DNA from: Deltaproteobacteria bacterium
GTDB taxonomy: Bacteria > Myxococcota_A > UBA9042 > PHBI01
Length of the DNA stretch: 64,000 bases
NCBI GenBank assembly: GCA_011526585.1
Contig: WYBB01000243.1
Coordinates: 17,922-81,921, forward strand
Direction: 5' to 3'
Shown here: positions 1-9,291 of the stretch, piece after piece
Position numbering within the stretch: position 1 is the stretch's first letter
Layout of the letters: each line of letters starts with the position of its first letter
The notes under the pieces: model-generated
Told to the model about the DNA's origin: nothing
The model's database searches: none
The model's input: only the letters and a program-made list of their open reading frames with translations
Position numbers and translations under genes: made by a program

Positions 1-1267
1 CGGGAGCGCTCGCGAGGTGGCGGCGGGAGTGACGCTCGAGGGCGGCGAGGCGGTCGCGCTCGGCGTCGAGCTCGGACGCGAGCCAGGTGCGTGCGCCGCG
101 GACGAGCGCCGGGGCGAGCGCGCGTCGGGCGTGGTGCTCGTGGGCGCGTCGGGCTTGGTCGAGGTCGCGCTGGGCGTCGTCACGCGCGCGGCGGGTGAGG
201 GCGCGACGGAGCGCGGTGGCGAGACGGGCGGCGCCAGAGAGCGCGAGGAAGGCGGCGCCGCCGAGGGTGGCGGCGAGCGCGTGGCCGCCGCCGGTGACGG
301 AGGCGTCGAGCGCGGGGCCGAGCGCGAGGCCGGTGAGGGCGGCGGCCGGGGCGGCCCAGGCGAGGGTGAGCAGCGTGGTGCCGGGGAGCGCGTGCGGGAT
401 CCGGGCGAGGCGCGCCTGGGTGGCTCGGAGCGCGCCGTCGTGGGGCGCGGGCGCGGCCGGGGGAGCAGGGTCGGGGAGGGTGAGGTCGGTGCGCACGCGG
501 TCGAGCGAACGCTGCAGCGGGGCGAGCGCGGCGAGGCCGTGCAGCGCGAGCGCGCGGTCGGTGGCGGCGCGGACCTCGGCGCTGAAGCGCTCGGCGGCGG
601 CGAGCGCGTCGCGGCGCAGGGACTCCGGCTCGACGCCGGTGTCGAGGTGCGCGGCGAGCGCGTCGGGATCGAGGGCCGGCGGTAGCGTGGGGGCGTCCAG
701 GGCGATGGCGCGGCCGTCGTCGAGCTCGGCGGCGACCACGGCGTGGGCGCGCGAGAGCAGGCGGCGCGCGAGGTTGTCGCGCAGCGCGGGCGCGGACAGG
801 TGGGCGCTGGCTGCGAGCGCGAAGCCGAGGCCGGGGGTGGACCAGAGCGGCTCCTGGTCGGGGCGGGCGGTGGAGGGGTGAAGGTGGGCGCCGGCGGCCT
901 GCATGCGATCGATCACGGCGGCGAGCAGGCTGCCGAGGCGATGCACGCGCGTGAGGCCGTCGAGCGGTTGTCCGAAGGCATCGGCGGGCACGGCCCAGGT
1001 CGGCGCGTCGAGCGGGGGCGGGGCCGGGTCGGCGTCGGGTGGCGGCGCGTCGAGCAAGAGCGCCACGGTGTAGCCGGCGAGCGAGCCGGCGGGGGCTTCG
1101 AGACCGATCCAGATCGCGCGCGCGGCGGTGCCGCGGGTCCCGTCGTCGCGCAGCTCGACGCCGGGGCGGCGGGCGACGCGCTCGATGGTCGCGCGCAAGG
1201 CGGCGGCCAGCGGGTGGTTGCGAGGCGGGCGTTGGGCGACGACCGCGATCGGAGGGGCGTCGCTCAT
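1..1267 (-). CDS. Two-TM protein of the tubulin-like operon (3' end outside window)
   Basis: The minus-strand frame is open from an ATG at 1267 to the left edge, giving 422 residues without a stop. The ATG overlaps the stop of the tubulin-like gene as ATGA, so the two are probably translationally coupled. Residues 1-290 are soluble and Ala/Leu-rich. Two hydrophobic segments lie at about 295-317 and 327-349, followed by a basic, Arg/Glu/Gln-rich stretch from about residue 350 that could form a coiled coil. I see no P-loop or other catalytic motif and do not recognise the family. From its place I infer a membrane partner of the VWA/tubulin-like proteins encoded upstream. The C-terminus is missing, so a downstream domain cannot be excluded. 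Confidence 0.75.
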   Translation of the reverse strand, partial: MSDAPPIAVVAQRPPRNHPLAAALRATIERVARRPGVELRDDGTRGTAARAIWIGLEAPAGSLAGYTVALLLDAPPPDADPAPPPLDAPTWAVPADAFGQPLDGLTRVHRLGSLLAAVIDRMQAAGAHLHPSTARPDQEPLWSTPGLGFALAASAHLSAPALRDNLARRLLSRAHAVVAAELDDGRAIALDAPTLPPALDPDALAAHLDTGVEPESLRRDALAAAERFSAEVRAATDRALALHGLAALAPLQRSLDRVRTDLTLPDPAPPAAPAPHDGALRATQARLARIPHALPGTTLLTLAWAAPAAALTGLALGPALDASVTGGGHALAATLGGAAFLALSGAARLATALRRALTRRARDDAQRDLDQARRAHEHHARRALAPALVRGARTWLASELDAERDRLAALERHSRRHLASAP

Positions 1268-4200
1268 GCTGCGCGCCGCTCGATGTCAGGGGCGGTGAGG
1301 GCGCGGGCGAGGGCGCCGTAGGCGGCGGCTTCGAGGCCGTGTCCGTCGGCCTCGGCGTCGAAACGGCAGCCGGCGAGGGTGGCGGCCATGGCGGGGGTGC
1401 GCTCGGGCTCGGCGGCGAGGATGGCGGCGGAGGCTTCTTCGAGCGGTTCGCGCAGCGCGTCCGAGAGCGAGGCCCAGGCGGTCGCGAGGTGGCGCGCGCT
1501 GGGTCCGAGGTCGCCCTCCTTGCCGCGCAGGCGCCAGCGGAAGCGCTCGCCTTCGCGGTGCACGACGCCGGCGGCGAGCGCGCGCGCGACGGCGGTGAGG
1601 CCGGCGGCGGCGAGGCGGGCTCTGGCGTCTTCCCAGACGCGGCGGGTCACCGGGTCGAGCCCCGGCAGGCCGTCGCCCTCCCAGCGGTGATCGATGTGCA
1701 GCGGCTCCTTGCGCAGCGGGTCGCGCGACTCGTGGGCGTAGGCGAGGGCGAGCGGGCCCTGCACCTCGACCCAGGCGTAGAGCGGCACGCCGAGGCAGGC
1801 TTGATAGAAGGAGACGAGGTCGGGCGAGGTCCAGTCCTCGAGGCGCTCGAAGCCGCTGGCACCGACGCCGAGCGCCTCGGCGATGACCGGCGCGTGCTCG
1901 AGGTGGGTGGTGGAGACGCCGACGAAGCGGGGGCGGTAGGGCGAGAACTCGCGGCCGGCGACGACCGGCTCGTCGAAGCGGCCGAGCGCGCGGGACATGC
2001 CGGCGACGCGCGCGATCTTGTCGGCGAGGTAGTCGCGGATCCGGGGTAGCGCGACGGCGTCGAGCGCGGCCTTCGTGGGGGCCTGGTGGGCGGTCAGCGC
2101 GAAGCGCGCCTCGAGCACGAGCGCGTCGGCGAGGGTGAGCGGTTGATCGACGCTCAGGTGTCGGGCGACGCGCTCGCGATGGAGCTCGTCGAGATCGTGG
2201 GCGATGCGGTAGAGCACGCGCTCGGCGTCGCCGGCCTGCAGGTGGCGATCGATGGCGGGCAGGAGGTCCTGCAGCGGCACGTGCAGGCTCGGCTCGACGA
2301 CGAGGCGCCAGAGCTCGTCCCAGGCGCGCACGCCGGCGCGCTCGTCGTGGAAGACCTCGGAGCCGAGGTGGAACTCGCCGGCGACGCCGTCGGGGCCGAG
2401 CGCGTCGTCGGCGGGCTTCGCGCTCGGGGCGTCGGCGATGTCGCCGACGGCGAGCCCGCGCGCGCGGCTGCGCTCGGCGTCGGCGCGCAGGTGCGAGACG
2501 AGGCCGAGGCCCTGCTTGGCGATGGCGCGGAAGACCTCGAGGCGCTGCTTGACCTGCTGCTCGAGCGCGCGCTGCACGCGCTGCCAGAACTCGACGATCA
2601 AGGTCTCCTGGGCGGTGTCGCGGAGCTGGTTGAACCAGGCGACGACGGCCTGGCGGCGCTCGGCGAAGGCCTGCTCCTTCTTGAAGAGGCGGCGCGCCGC
2701 GTCGGAGAGGCCCGCCTCGAGGGCCTGCAGCTGGCGGCGCAGCTCCGGCTGGTCGAGCTTCCAGCTCGAGGGGTCGGCGGGCGCCAGCGCGAGGTGACGA
2801 CCGCTCTCGGCGTCGTCGAAGGGCACGATGCACCAGGCGCTGAGGGCTTGGTCGTCCTCGCCGCCGAGGCGCTGGTCCTCGCGCGCCATGCGGTCGAGCT
2901 CGATGAGGAGGAAGCGCTGGCAGAGCGGCGAGACGCGGTAGCGCGAGAAGAAGCGCGTGAGCAGCTGGCCCGAGGCGAGATCCTTCTCGAGGGCGACGGC
3001 GCGATCGGACAGCGCGGCCCGCGCGCGGGAGAGATCGCGCAGCATCGCGTCGCGCTGGGCGTTGAGCGAGGTGTTCTCGGGCGTGATCGCCGCCGCGTTG
3101 ATCGAGTCGATGGCGACGAGGTCCTCGGCGGCCTCGAGCTCGACCTTGAGGAGGGCCCGGAAGGCGTCGAGGAGCGCGCTGGACATGCTCTCGAAGCGAT
3201 TGATCTCACTGAAGATTCCGGGCTGGTTCGCCGCCTCTTCGCGGCGCGCCTCGCCGCGGATGAAGTCGACGAAGGCGCGGTCGAGGCGTCGGCCCTGTTC
3301 GGACTCGGACAGCGCCTTCCACGCCGGGTCGACGAGATCGATGCGCGCGGCGTCGTCGGAGCCCTGGGCGATGACCAGGCGCTCGAGCGCGTCGATGGTG
3401 GCGCGGCGCGCGCAGTAGCGCACGAGTCGCTCGCGCGGCAGCTCGATGACCGAGGCGCCGATGGCGCCGTTCTGCAGGGCGAAGTAGCCGGCGGCCAGGC
3501 GGGTCTGGAGCTGGCGGAAGTTGTCGGCCTCGCGCTCCTGGTAGCCGAGGATCGGGGTGAAGAGCTGGAGGTAGGCGGCCTCGCCGGCGGCGGCGTAGAT
3601 CGCCTCGATCGTCATCGCCTCCGGGCGGTCGACGAGGTAGACCCAGTCGAAGGGCGCGCGCTCGACGCGGTCGGTCGGGGCGACGGCCTTGTCGTGGGCG
3701 CCGAGCGGGTCGAAGACGAGCTCGATCGGGTCGGGGCCGCCTTCGTAGCGCAGCTCCTGGAAGCGCTCGATCTCGGTCAGGGCGGCGTAGCCGTTGGCTT
3801 CGATCTTGGCGATGAGCGCGGGCGCGACGCGGTCGCGGAAGAGGCTCGGCAGGAAGAAGTTGCCGAAGACCTCGGCCTCGGCGCCGAGCTCGGCGGCGAG
3901 CTTGCGCACGAGGTTGGCGACGACGAGGCTGGCACCCGAGCCGGTGCCGCCGGCGGTCGACGCCCAGAGGTGGAAGCGCACGCGCTCGGAGCTGCGGTTG
4001 GGGGCGCCGGCGCGGAGCGCGCGCTGGAGCTGGCGGCGCAGGATCTCGGTGAGGTTGTGGGGCTGCTGCTCGAGGACCTGGCAGTGCAGCGAGTAGCGCG
4101 CTTCGAGGCGGATCTGGCCGGCGCCGGCGTTGGAGTGCTCGCGGAAGCGGTAGCTCGGGTGCACCCAGCTCGTGACGCGGCGGTCCTCGGCGAGGCCCGT

Positions 4201-4452
4201 CGCTTCGCCGCGGTGCAGCGCGATGCGGCGCGGCTTGTTGGCGATCGAGATGTTGCTCTTGTGCACTTCGCGGTGCAGGCGCTGGAGGTCGTTCTGATCG
4301 GTGTCGACCGCGACGAAGTGCACGAGGTCGGCGTAGCGCGGGAAGCTCGGGTCGGCGGAGAGGCGGCGCGCGAGCACGTCGACGACGCGGCCGCCCGAGC
4401 CGCCGAGGCCGATGAAGAAGGTGGGGCGGAGCTTGTGGGTACCGAGCAGCAT
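1264..4452 (-). CDS. Large tubulin/FtsZ-like (Tubulin_2 type) protein
   Basis: This is a 1062-residue protein, more than twice the length of FtsZ. The N-terminus carries a nucleotide-binding glycine-rich loop, GLGGSGGRVVD (about residues 15-25), then AVDTDQNDL (48-56). The tubulin/FtsZ signature GGTGSG falls at residues 168-173. The rest, from about 400 on, is largely helical and Arg/Glu/Leu-rich and has no recognised domain. These features fit the bacterial tubulin-like family found beside VWA genes. I recall that Makarova and Koonin described such a family (FtsZl1) as part of a predicted membrane-remodelling system with VWA proteins. A ribosome binding site resembling GGAGG precedes the ATG, and the gene follows the VWA gene by 25 bp. 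GTP binding and polymerisation are inferred from the motifs only. Confidence 0.85.
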   Translation of the reverse strand: MLLGTHKLRPTFFIGLGGSGGRVVDVLARRLSADPSFPRYADLVHFVAVDTDQNDLQRLHREVHKSNISIANKPRRIALHRGEATGLAEDRRVTSWVHPSYRFREHSNAGAGQIRLEARYSLHCQVLEQQPHNLTEILRRQLQRALRAGAPNRSSERVRFHLWASTAGGTGSGASLVVANLVRKLAAELGAEAEVFGNFFLPSLFRDRVAPALIAKIEANGYAALTEIERFQELRYEGGPDPIELVFDPLGAHDKAVAPTDRVERAPFDWVYLVDRPEAMTIEAIYAAAGEAAYLQLFTPILGYQEREADNFRQLQTRLAAGYFALQNGAIGASVIELPRERLVRYCARRATIDALERLVIAQGSDDAARIDLVDPAWKALSESEQGRRLDRAFVDFIRGEARREEAANQPGIFSEINRFESMSSALLDAFRALLKVELEAAEDLVAIDSINAAAITPENTSLNAQRDAMLRDLSRARAALSDRAVALEKDLASGQLLTRFFSRYRVSPLCQRFLLIELDRMAREDQRLGGEDDQALSAWCIVPFDDAESGRHLALAPADPSSWKLDQPELRRQLQALEAGLSDAARRLFKKEQAFAERRQAVVAWFNQLRDTAQETLIVEFWQRVQRALEQQVKQRLEVFRAIAKQGLGLVSHLRADAERSRARGLAVGDIADAPSAKPADDALGPDGVAGEFHLGSEVFHDERAGVRAWDELWRLVVEPSLHVPLQDLLPAIDRHLQAGDAERVLYRIAHDLDELHRERVARHLSVDQPLTLADALVLEARFALTAHQAPTKAALDAVALPRIRDYLADKIARVAGMSRALGRFDEPVVAGREFSPYRPRFVGVSTTHLEHAPVIAEALGVGASGFERLEDWTSPDLVSFYQACLGVPLYAWVEVQGPLALAYAHESRDPLRKEPLHIDHRWEGDGLPGLDPVTRRVWEDARARLAAAGLTAVARALAAGVVHREGERFRWRLRGKEGDLGPSARHLATAWASLSDALREPLEEASAAILAAEPERTPAMAATLAGCRFDAEADGHGLEAAAYGALARALTAPDIERRAA

Positions 4453-4477
4453 GGTGGGCCTCCGTAGGGGCAGCAGG

Positions 4478-6958
4478 TCAGACGAGCACGCGGAAGACGA
4501 AGCGTTGGTTGACGCGATAGGTGGCGCCGGAGAGCAGGAACGGCTCGGCGCGGCGGTCGATGGGCACCCACTGGCCGCGCTGGCGGCGCTCGACGGCGGA
4601 GCCGCGCGGGTAGAGGGCGATGCGGCCGCGGTCGGCGCGGAGCTGCACGGCGTGGGGGCGGGTGCGCTTGACGGTGAAGCCGGAGGGGTCGATGGCGCAG
4701 GTGGCGGTGCGGTAGAAGCCGCGACGGCCGTGCGGGACCGAGCGCAGGGGGCGGCCGGGGTCCTTGGCGAGGCGGCGCTCCTGGTCGGCGACCTGGATGA
4801 AGGCGCCCGCGGGGAAGGCGTGCGGGCGCAGGTAGCCCCAGACGATGAAGAGGGTGAGCAGGGTGCCGATGACGATGAGGCACCACCAGAGGTTGCAGGC
4901 GAGCCAGGTCGAGGGGGTGATCGCGGAGGCGAAGACGCGCGTGTGGGCGCTGCGCTCGGACGTGGCGAGGCGCGGGTCGGCGGGCGCGATGGTGAGCGCG
5001 GCGTGCAGGTCCGCGGGGGCTTCGGTGCAGCCCGGGGGCGCCCAGCAGATGGCGATGGGGGCGGAGGAGGGCGGCAGGGTGAGCGGGTGGTCGCGGCGCA
5101 GGCGGTGGGGCTCGTCGCCGCGGAGGAGGGTGACGGTGAGGTCGTCGTACGGGTCGGTGCGGGTGACGGTGAGGGCGGCGCGGTCGAGGGCGCGGCCGTG
5201 GGTGAGGTCGAGCGGCTGACAGTGGGCGTCGAGGTCGCAGCCGGCGGGCACGGTGCCGAGGTCGTGGCTCGGCAGGAGGCGCACGACCGCGTCGGGCAGG
5301 ATCTCCATGCGCGCGGGCGCCGAGCGGATCTCGCCGCCGGGGTGGCGCAGCACGAGCTCGGCCTGGAGGGTGTGGGGCGCGGCGGGCAGCGGGTGGGAGA
5401 CCTCGAAGCGGTCGCCGGCGAGGCTCATGGCGTGCTCGCGCCCGTCGAGGACGATGGTGGCGGCGAGGGAGTGCGCGCGGATCTCGTCGCCCGCGAGCGC
5501 GCGCCCGTCGGCGCTGACGACGGTGAGGGTGTAGGTCATCGTCTGCCCTTCGATCGTCCACTCGGGCAGGGTCAGCGTCGGCGGCAACCAGGCGCTGATC
5601 GGGGTGGGCGCGGGCGCAGGGGTGGGCGAGGGTGTCGGGGAGGCAGGGGTCGGCGGCGGTTGGGGCGTGGGCGCGGGCGGTGCGGGCTCGGGCGTGGCGG
5701 TGACGTCGAGGCGCGCGGGGTTGTCGCGCGTGACGATCACCTCCGGTGATGCGAGGTCGGCCGTGCTCGAGGTGAAGCGCGCGACGAGAGCCCAGCTCGC
5801 TTCGGGCAGAGGCGCCTGGACCTCGACCTGCGCCCAGCCGCTTGCATCCAGCGTCATCGCAATCGACTCGCGCCGACCGTCGCGCGCGATCACCAGCGTC
5901 GGTCCGAGCCCGAGCTCACGCAGCGCCTCGAGGTCGTCGACGTGCAGGCCCCGGTGGGTCAGGTGCGCGCGCGCCACGAAGCGCTCCGCGCTCGGCTCGA
6001 TCGTCGCCGGCGCCTCCAACGCGACCTCGAGATCGTACTCGAGGATCACCCCCCAGGCGACCGGCCCGTCCGCGCGCACGAGACGCAGCTCGGGCTCCAC
6101 CCCCGCCTTCGCCTCGCTGCTCAACGTTCCGAGCGCCAGCCGCGGGCGCGGCCCGACCGGCAGCTCCATCGGCGACTTCGACCCGGTGCGCGCCGCCTGC
6201 ACGAGCAGGTCCGCCGGCATCATCGGCCGCGTGTGGTCGATCACCACCGACCTCACGTCGCCCCCGAGCGCGAGCTCCGCGGCGAAGTCCTCGCCCGCGC
6301 GCGCGCCGAGGAGCAGCACGTGCAGCCGGCTCACGTAGCGCCCGAGCGGGATCGGCACCCGCTCGCCGCCGCGCTCGATGCGCCCCCAGCGTGGGATGCT
6401 GCCGAAGGACGCCGCCAGGTGCGTCGCCATGAGCCGCGCCATGTCGAAGCCGTCGCGCGCGAAGTGCGTGCGCCCGACACAGAGATCTCCCGCATCGCTC
6501 GTGCCGAGCTGGAAGCACCCGAAGCCGATCCGTGCGTCCGCCTGTAACGCTCGGTCGATCGCCGCCCGCGCCAGCGGGTCGCTCGGCTCGGCGTCGGTCA
6601 CCAGCGCGATCTCCACGCGCGCCGCGCGCGACGCCTCCGCCACCTGGATCGCCTCCGCGATCGCCTTCGCGTAGAAGGTCCCGTTCTCGCGCTCGTAGCG
6701 CAGGTACTCCCCGGGCGTGAGGTGCCGCACGGGCCCGAGCGGCGAGCCCTGCGCCAGGGTCAGCACCGTCAGCCGCTCCGGGTTCTTCTCGCCGACCATG
6801 CGTTGGAAGAGCTGCGGTACGGCCAGCGCGAAGCCGTGCACGTCGAAGTCCGTCTCCATAGAGCCCGAGTCGTCGAGCACCAGCACGTGGTGTACGTCCT
6901 CACGCGGCGCCGCCTCCACGGCCAGCGCCGCCGCGATCACGACGACCAGCGCGCTCAC
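4478..6958 (-). CDS. Membrane-anchored von Willebrand factor A (VWA) domain protein
   Basis: This 826-residue protein starts with a short hydrophobic signal segment (residues 2-17), followed directly by a VWA domain. The MIDAS motif D29-x-S31-x-S33 (LDDSGSM) is intact. A mid-region of probable beta-sandwich domains follows, then a Pro/Thr/Ala-rich linker (about residue 430 on), further beta-rich domains, one TM helix at about 686-708 and a 118-residue basic C-terminal region. The predicted topology places the VWA domain outside the inner membrane and the tail in the cytoplasm, where the tubulin-like protein would be. The start is GTG, overlapping the PP2C stop as GTGA. VWA domains bind a ligand through a divalent metal, which suggests an adhesion or assembly role here. 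The partner is unknown. Confidence 0.85.
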   Translation of the reverse strand: MSALVVVIAAALAVEAAPREDVHHVLVLDDSGSMETDFDVHGFALAVPQLFQRMVGEKNPERLTVLTLAQGSPLGPVRHLTPGEYLRYERENGTFYAKAIAEAIQVAEASRAARVEIALVTDAEPSDPLARAAIDRALQADARIGFGCFQLGTSDAGDLCVGRTHFARDGFDMARLMATHLAASFGSIPRWGRIERGGERVPIPLGRYVSRLHVLLLGARAGEDFAAELALGGDVRSVVIDHTRPMMPADLLVQAARTGSKSPMELPVGPRPRLALGTLSSEAKAGVEPELRLVRADGPVAWGVILEYDLEVALEAPATIEPSAERFVARAHLTHRGLHVDDLEALRELGLGPTLVIARDGRRESIAMTLDASGWAQVEVQAPLPEASWALVARFTSSTADLASPEVIVTRDNPARLDVTATPEPAPPAPTPQPPPTPASPTPSPTPAPAPTPISAWLPPTLTLPEWTIEGQTMTYTLTVVSADGRALAGDEIRAHSLAATIVLDGREHAMSLAGDRFEVSHPLPAAPHTLQAELVLRHPGGEIRSAPARMEILPDAVVRLLPSHDLGTVPAGCDLDAHCQPLDLTHGRALDRAALTVTRTDPYDDLTVTLLRGDEPHRLRRDHPLTLPPSSAPIAICWAPPGCTEAPADLHAALTIAPADPRLATSERSAHTRVFASAITPSTWLACNLWWCLIVIGTLLTLFIVWGYLRPHAFPAGAFIQVADQERRLAKDPGRPLRSVPHGRRGFYRTATCAIDPSGFTVKRTRPHAVQLRADRGRIALYPRGSAVERRQRGQWVPIDRRAEPFLLSGATYRVNQRFVFRVLV

Positions 6959-7770
6959 GGCGCCCCTCCGAAGAGCGTCGCCGCCACCAGCCCCGCCGCG
7001 AAGAACAACGCCCCCGCCAGCGCGAAGCTCAGCGGCGCCAGCCGCTCGATCACCCCCTTCGTCGCGCCCGCGCCCGGCTCACGCACCAACGCCAACGCCG
7101 TCAGATCGTCGGTCTCCCCGGCCCGCCGCGCCCGCGCCACCACCTCGCGCACCAGCGCAAACGGCGCCGCCGGCAAGGCACCCGGCGCCGGCACCCCCGC
7201 CCGCCACCCGCCGTCGCTGACGAGCAGCGCGCGCTCCACCCCCTCGTGCACCACGACCTCGGCCTGCACCGCCGTCGCCCCGAGGAACGCCGTCAGCCCT
7301 CCACACCGGTCCGCGTCGTCGCTCGGCGTCGCCGGTCGCCACAAGGCACCCCCGTCGCTCGTCAGCGCCCGACAGTCGCCCACCTTGACCACCGCCAGCC
7401 GCCCCCCGCGCCCGAGACACGCCCCGACGAACGCCGCCCCGCCCGCCTCACCGCCGTTTCGCGCCGTCGTGCGCGCCGCCAGCTCGGCCGCCTCGAACGC
7501 CGCCCGCACGATCGCCGCCGGCTCGGTCACCCCGCCCTCGACCGCGCGGCTCGCGCGCTCGACGAACGCGCCCACCGCCTCGTCCGCCACCGCGCCCGAC
7601 GCGCCCGCGCGCCCATCGCCCAGCGGGTCCGAGATCCCGTCTGCCACCGCGCCGACGACCACCTCGTCGAGCTCAGCCAGCGCCCACCGGTCCTCGGGTG
7701 TGCGCTTGCCGCGCCCGACCAGCGAGAAGCCCGCCCCGCGCGTCACCGCGCCCCCGGCCTCGCCGCTCAT
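6955..7770 (-). CDS. PP2C-family Ser/Thr protein phosphatase with C-terminal TM anchor
   Basis: This is a 271-residue protein. PP2C metal-binding motifs are visible in order: RTPED (residues 23-27, in the place of the usual R..NED), ADGISD (43-48), VGDCRA (130-135), SDGGW (185-189) and DDLT (221-224). A hydrophobic helix at about 248-268 anchors it at the C-terminus. The ATG at 7770 overlaps the FHA stop as ATGA, so I chose it over a longer reading that begins at 8091 and runs antisense-like through the FHA gene. It probably removes phosphates from Ser/Thr residues recognised by the neighbouring FHA protein. No protein kinase is encoded in the visible part of the operon, so the kinase must lie elsewhere or beyond the left edge. 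Confidence 0.85.
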   Translation of the reverse strand: MSGEAGGAVTRGAGFSLVGRGKRTPEDRWALAELDEVVVGAVADGISDPLGDGRAGASGAVADEAVGAFVERASRAVEGGVTEPAAIVRAAFEAAELAARTTARNGGEAGGAAFVGACLGRGGRLAVVKVGDCRALTSDGGALWRPATPSDDADRCGGLTAFLGATAVQAEVVVHEGVERALLVSDGGWRAGVPAPGALPAAPFALVREVVARARRAGETDDLTALALVREPGAGATKGVIERLAPLSFALAGALFFAAGLVAATLFGGAP

Positions 7771-8549
7771 CGCAGCGGCTCCAACCTGAGCGTCAGCGCC
7801 ACCGGGTGCGCCAGGTGCAGCGCCTCTCCCGGCGCCCACGCGAGCGGCGTGCGCGCGGGCAGCGCCTCCCCGTCCGGCGCGCTGCGCGTCCCGTTCTTCG
7901 AGCCGACGTCGAACGCCACCACGCGCCCCTCCTGCACGTCGAGCTCGAGGTGTTGCCACGACACCTGGTCGAGCCGTACCACCACGTGCGACGCCGGATC
8001 CCGCCCCACGATCACCCGCGCCCCGCTCGGCAGCGGCACGAGCCCCGCGCCGTGCCCCGGCGCCTCCCACGCGAGCCCCCACGCCGCCCACGCCGGGTCC
8101 ACCCCCGGCCCCAGGTGCACGATCCCCGGCGCCGCCGGCGCCGCCGCCCGCACACCTCCACCCGCCGTGCCTCCCTCACGCGCCGCGCGAGCCACCACCT
8201 CCGGGCCTCGCTCTCCGAGCGTGCCTTCTTCGTCCTCGTCCGCGCTCACCTCCACCACCGCCGCCGTCGCCTCGAGCGCCGCGCGCGGCACCCAGCGCGG
8301 CGCCGCCGCCACCAGCCGCCGCCACGCCGCCCACGCCAGGAGCGCCGCCCCCACGAGCGCCCCCGGCAGATACAGCGCGAACCCCGCCGGCCCCGCCGCC
8401 GCCTCGCTCCCGAGCAGCGCCCGCCCGAGCCCGGTCGCCACCGCCGCGCACCACGCGACGCAGACGACGATCCCCACCGTCGCGATCGCCCCCGCCGGCC
8501 GCCCGCCCTGCGCGCCGCCCGCCTCGCCGGTCACGCCTTCGCCCCTCAC
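7767..8549 (-). CDS. Membrane protein with C-terminal FHA domain
   Basis: This is a 260-residue protein. Two N-terminal TM segments (about 20-43 and 55-75) are followed by a charged linker and a C-terminal FHA domain at roughly 165-258. The FHA core is visible as IVGRDPASH, then SWQH, then DVGSKNGT ending at residue 221, which are the Arg, Ser/His and Asn-Gly-Thr positions used to bind phosphothreonine. The GTG start at 8549 overlaps the stop of the zinc-ribbon gene as GTGA. A longer reading to 8723 would run through that gene and is less likely. It is inferred to dock phosphorylated partners at the membrane, with the PP2C protein encoded directly downstream as the eraser. Confidence 0.82.
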   Translation of the reverse strand: MRGEGVTGEAGGAQGGRPAGAIATVGIVVCVAWCAAVATGLGRALLGSEAAAGPAGFALYLPGALVGAALLAWAAWRRLVAAAPRWVPRAALEATAAVVEVSADEDEEGTLGERGPEVVARAAREGGTAGGGVRAAAPAAPGIVHLGPGVDPAWAAWGLAWEAPGHGAGLVPLPSGARVIVGRDPASHVVVRLDQVSWQHLELDVQEGRVVAFDVGSKNGTRSAPDGEALPARTPLAWAPGEALHLAHPVALTLRLEPLR

Positions 8550-8797
8550 CGCGCCCTCCCGGTCAAGGACGGCTGCGTGCCGATGTGCGGCGCCGGTCTC
8601 ACCTCCTCGGGCGCGACGACCTCGGCGCCCGGCCCACCGACCAGGCTCGGGCGCGTCGGCGTGCGCGCCCCCAACCGCGGCGCGCCGCTGACCTTGCCGT
8701 GCGCATCCACGTCGAGCGGGCACTCCGGGTGGGCGCAGCGCTCACCCGCCGCCCGCGCCGGCGGTTCGTCCAGGCAGTAGCGACACAGCCCCAGCAT
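8546..8797 (-). CDS. Small C4 zinc-ribbon-like protein
   Basis: This is an 83-residue protein. Four cysteines form a ribbon-like pattern, C5-x2-C8 and C21-x4-C26, followed by a flexible Pro/Thr/Ala-rich tail. The stop TGA overlaps the GTG of the FHA gene. The ATG overlaps the stop of the upstream membrane-protein gene as TGATG, so the gene is locked between two coupled neighbours and is very likely real despite its size. Zinc binding is inferred from cysteine spacing. No function is known to me. The Thr-containing tail could be an FHA ligand, but that is speculation. Confidence 0.7.
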   Translation of the reverse strand: MLGLCRYCLDEPPARAAGERCAHPECPLDVDAHGKVSGAPRLGARTPTRPSLVGGPGAEVVAPEEVRPAPHIGTQPSLTGRAR

Positions 8798-9291
8798 CAG
8801 CGCGCCTCCTCGTCCACCGGCGACCACGCCAGCCACGGGTCCGCCGAGCGCCCGCGCACGATGACCTCCAGCGCCGCGCCGGGCCTCAGCCCCGCCAGCA
8901 CCCCGCCGACCGCGCCCGCCACCGCCGCGCTCCCACCCGCCGGCGCGCCGACCAGCAAGCCCACCGCCACCGCCACGCCCAGCGCCGCCGCGAGCGGCAC
9001 GCGCCGCGCCGGCACGATCAACATCTGGCTCGCCGACCCCGCGACGAACGCCGCGAGCCCGAGCTGGATCTCGACGAACGCCGCCTCCGCCCCGAGCACC
9101 CGCGCGTGCAGCGCCGCGGCGATCGCCAGGAAGCACCCACACCACGCGCGCCGCCGGTCCGCCTCCACGTCGAGCAGCGTCACCGCCCAGAGCCCGCCGA
9201 TCAGCGCCAGCATCGGCACGCGCAGCGCTTCGACCTGCAGCGCCACGTAGCCCGCGTACGCGTGCGCGCCCGCCATCGCCGCGGCGCTCAC
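8797..9291 (-). CDS. Small integral membrane protein of the tubulin-like operon
   Basis: This 164-residue protein is mostly hydrophobic, with about four to five candidate TM helices and short polar loops. The only polar stretches are a VDEEAR-type C-terminus and an ADPWLAW segment near it. The GTG start at 9291 overlaps the stop of the thioredoxin-like gene as GTGA, which favours it over the much longer, Gly/Arg-rich reading to 9666. I see no catalytic motif and do not recognise the family. Its operon position suggests a membrane component of the VWA/tubulin-like complex. Confidence 0.65.
   Translation of the reverse strand: MSAAAMAGAHAYAGYVALQVEALRVPMLALIGGLWAVTLLDVEADRRRAWCGCFLAIAAALHARVLGAEAAFVEIQLGLAAFVAGSASQMLIVPARRVPLAAALGVAVAVGLLVGAPAGGSAAVAGAVGGVLAGLRPGAALEVIVRGRSADPWLAWSPVDEEAR

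Noticed and set aside
2086..4467. 793-residue plus-strand open frame opposite the tubulin-like gene
   Set aside because: It is a G+C-driven antisense shadow: low-complexity Glu/Gly/Ala/Leu composition, no domain, and exact overlap with a gene bearing clear motifs on the other strand.
7771..8091. N-terminal extension of the PP2C gene
   Set aside because: It would run through the FHA gene on the same strand in another frame. The ATG at 7770, overlapping the FHA stop as ATGA, and the family alignment both support the shorter protein.
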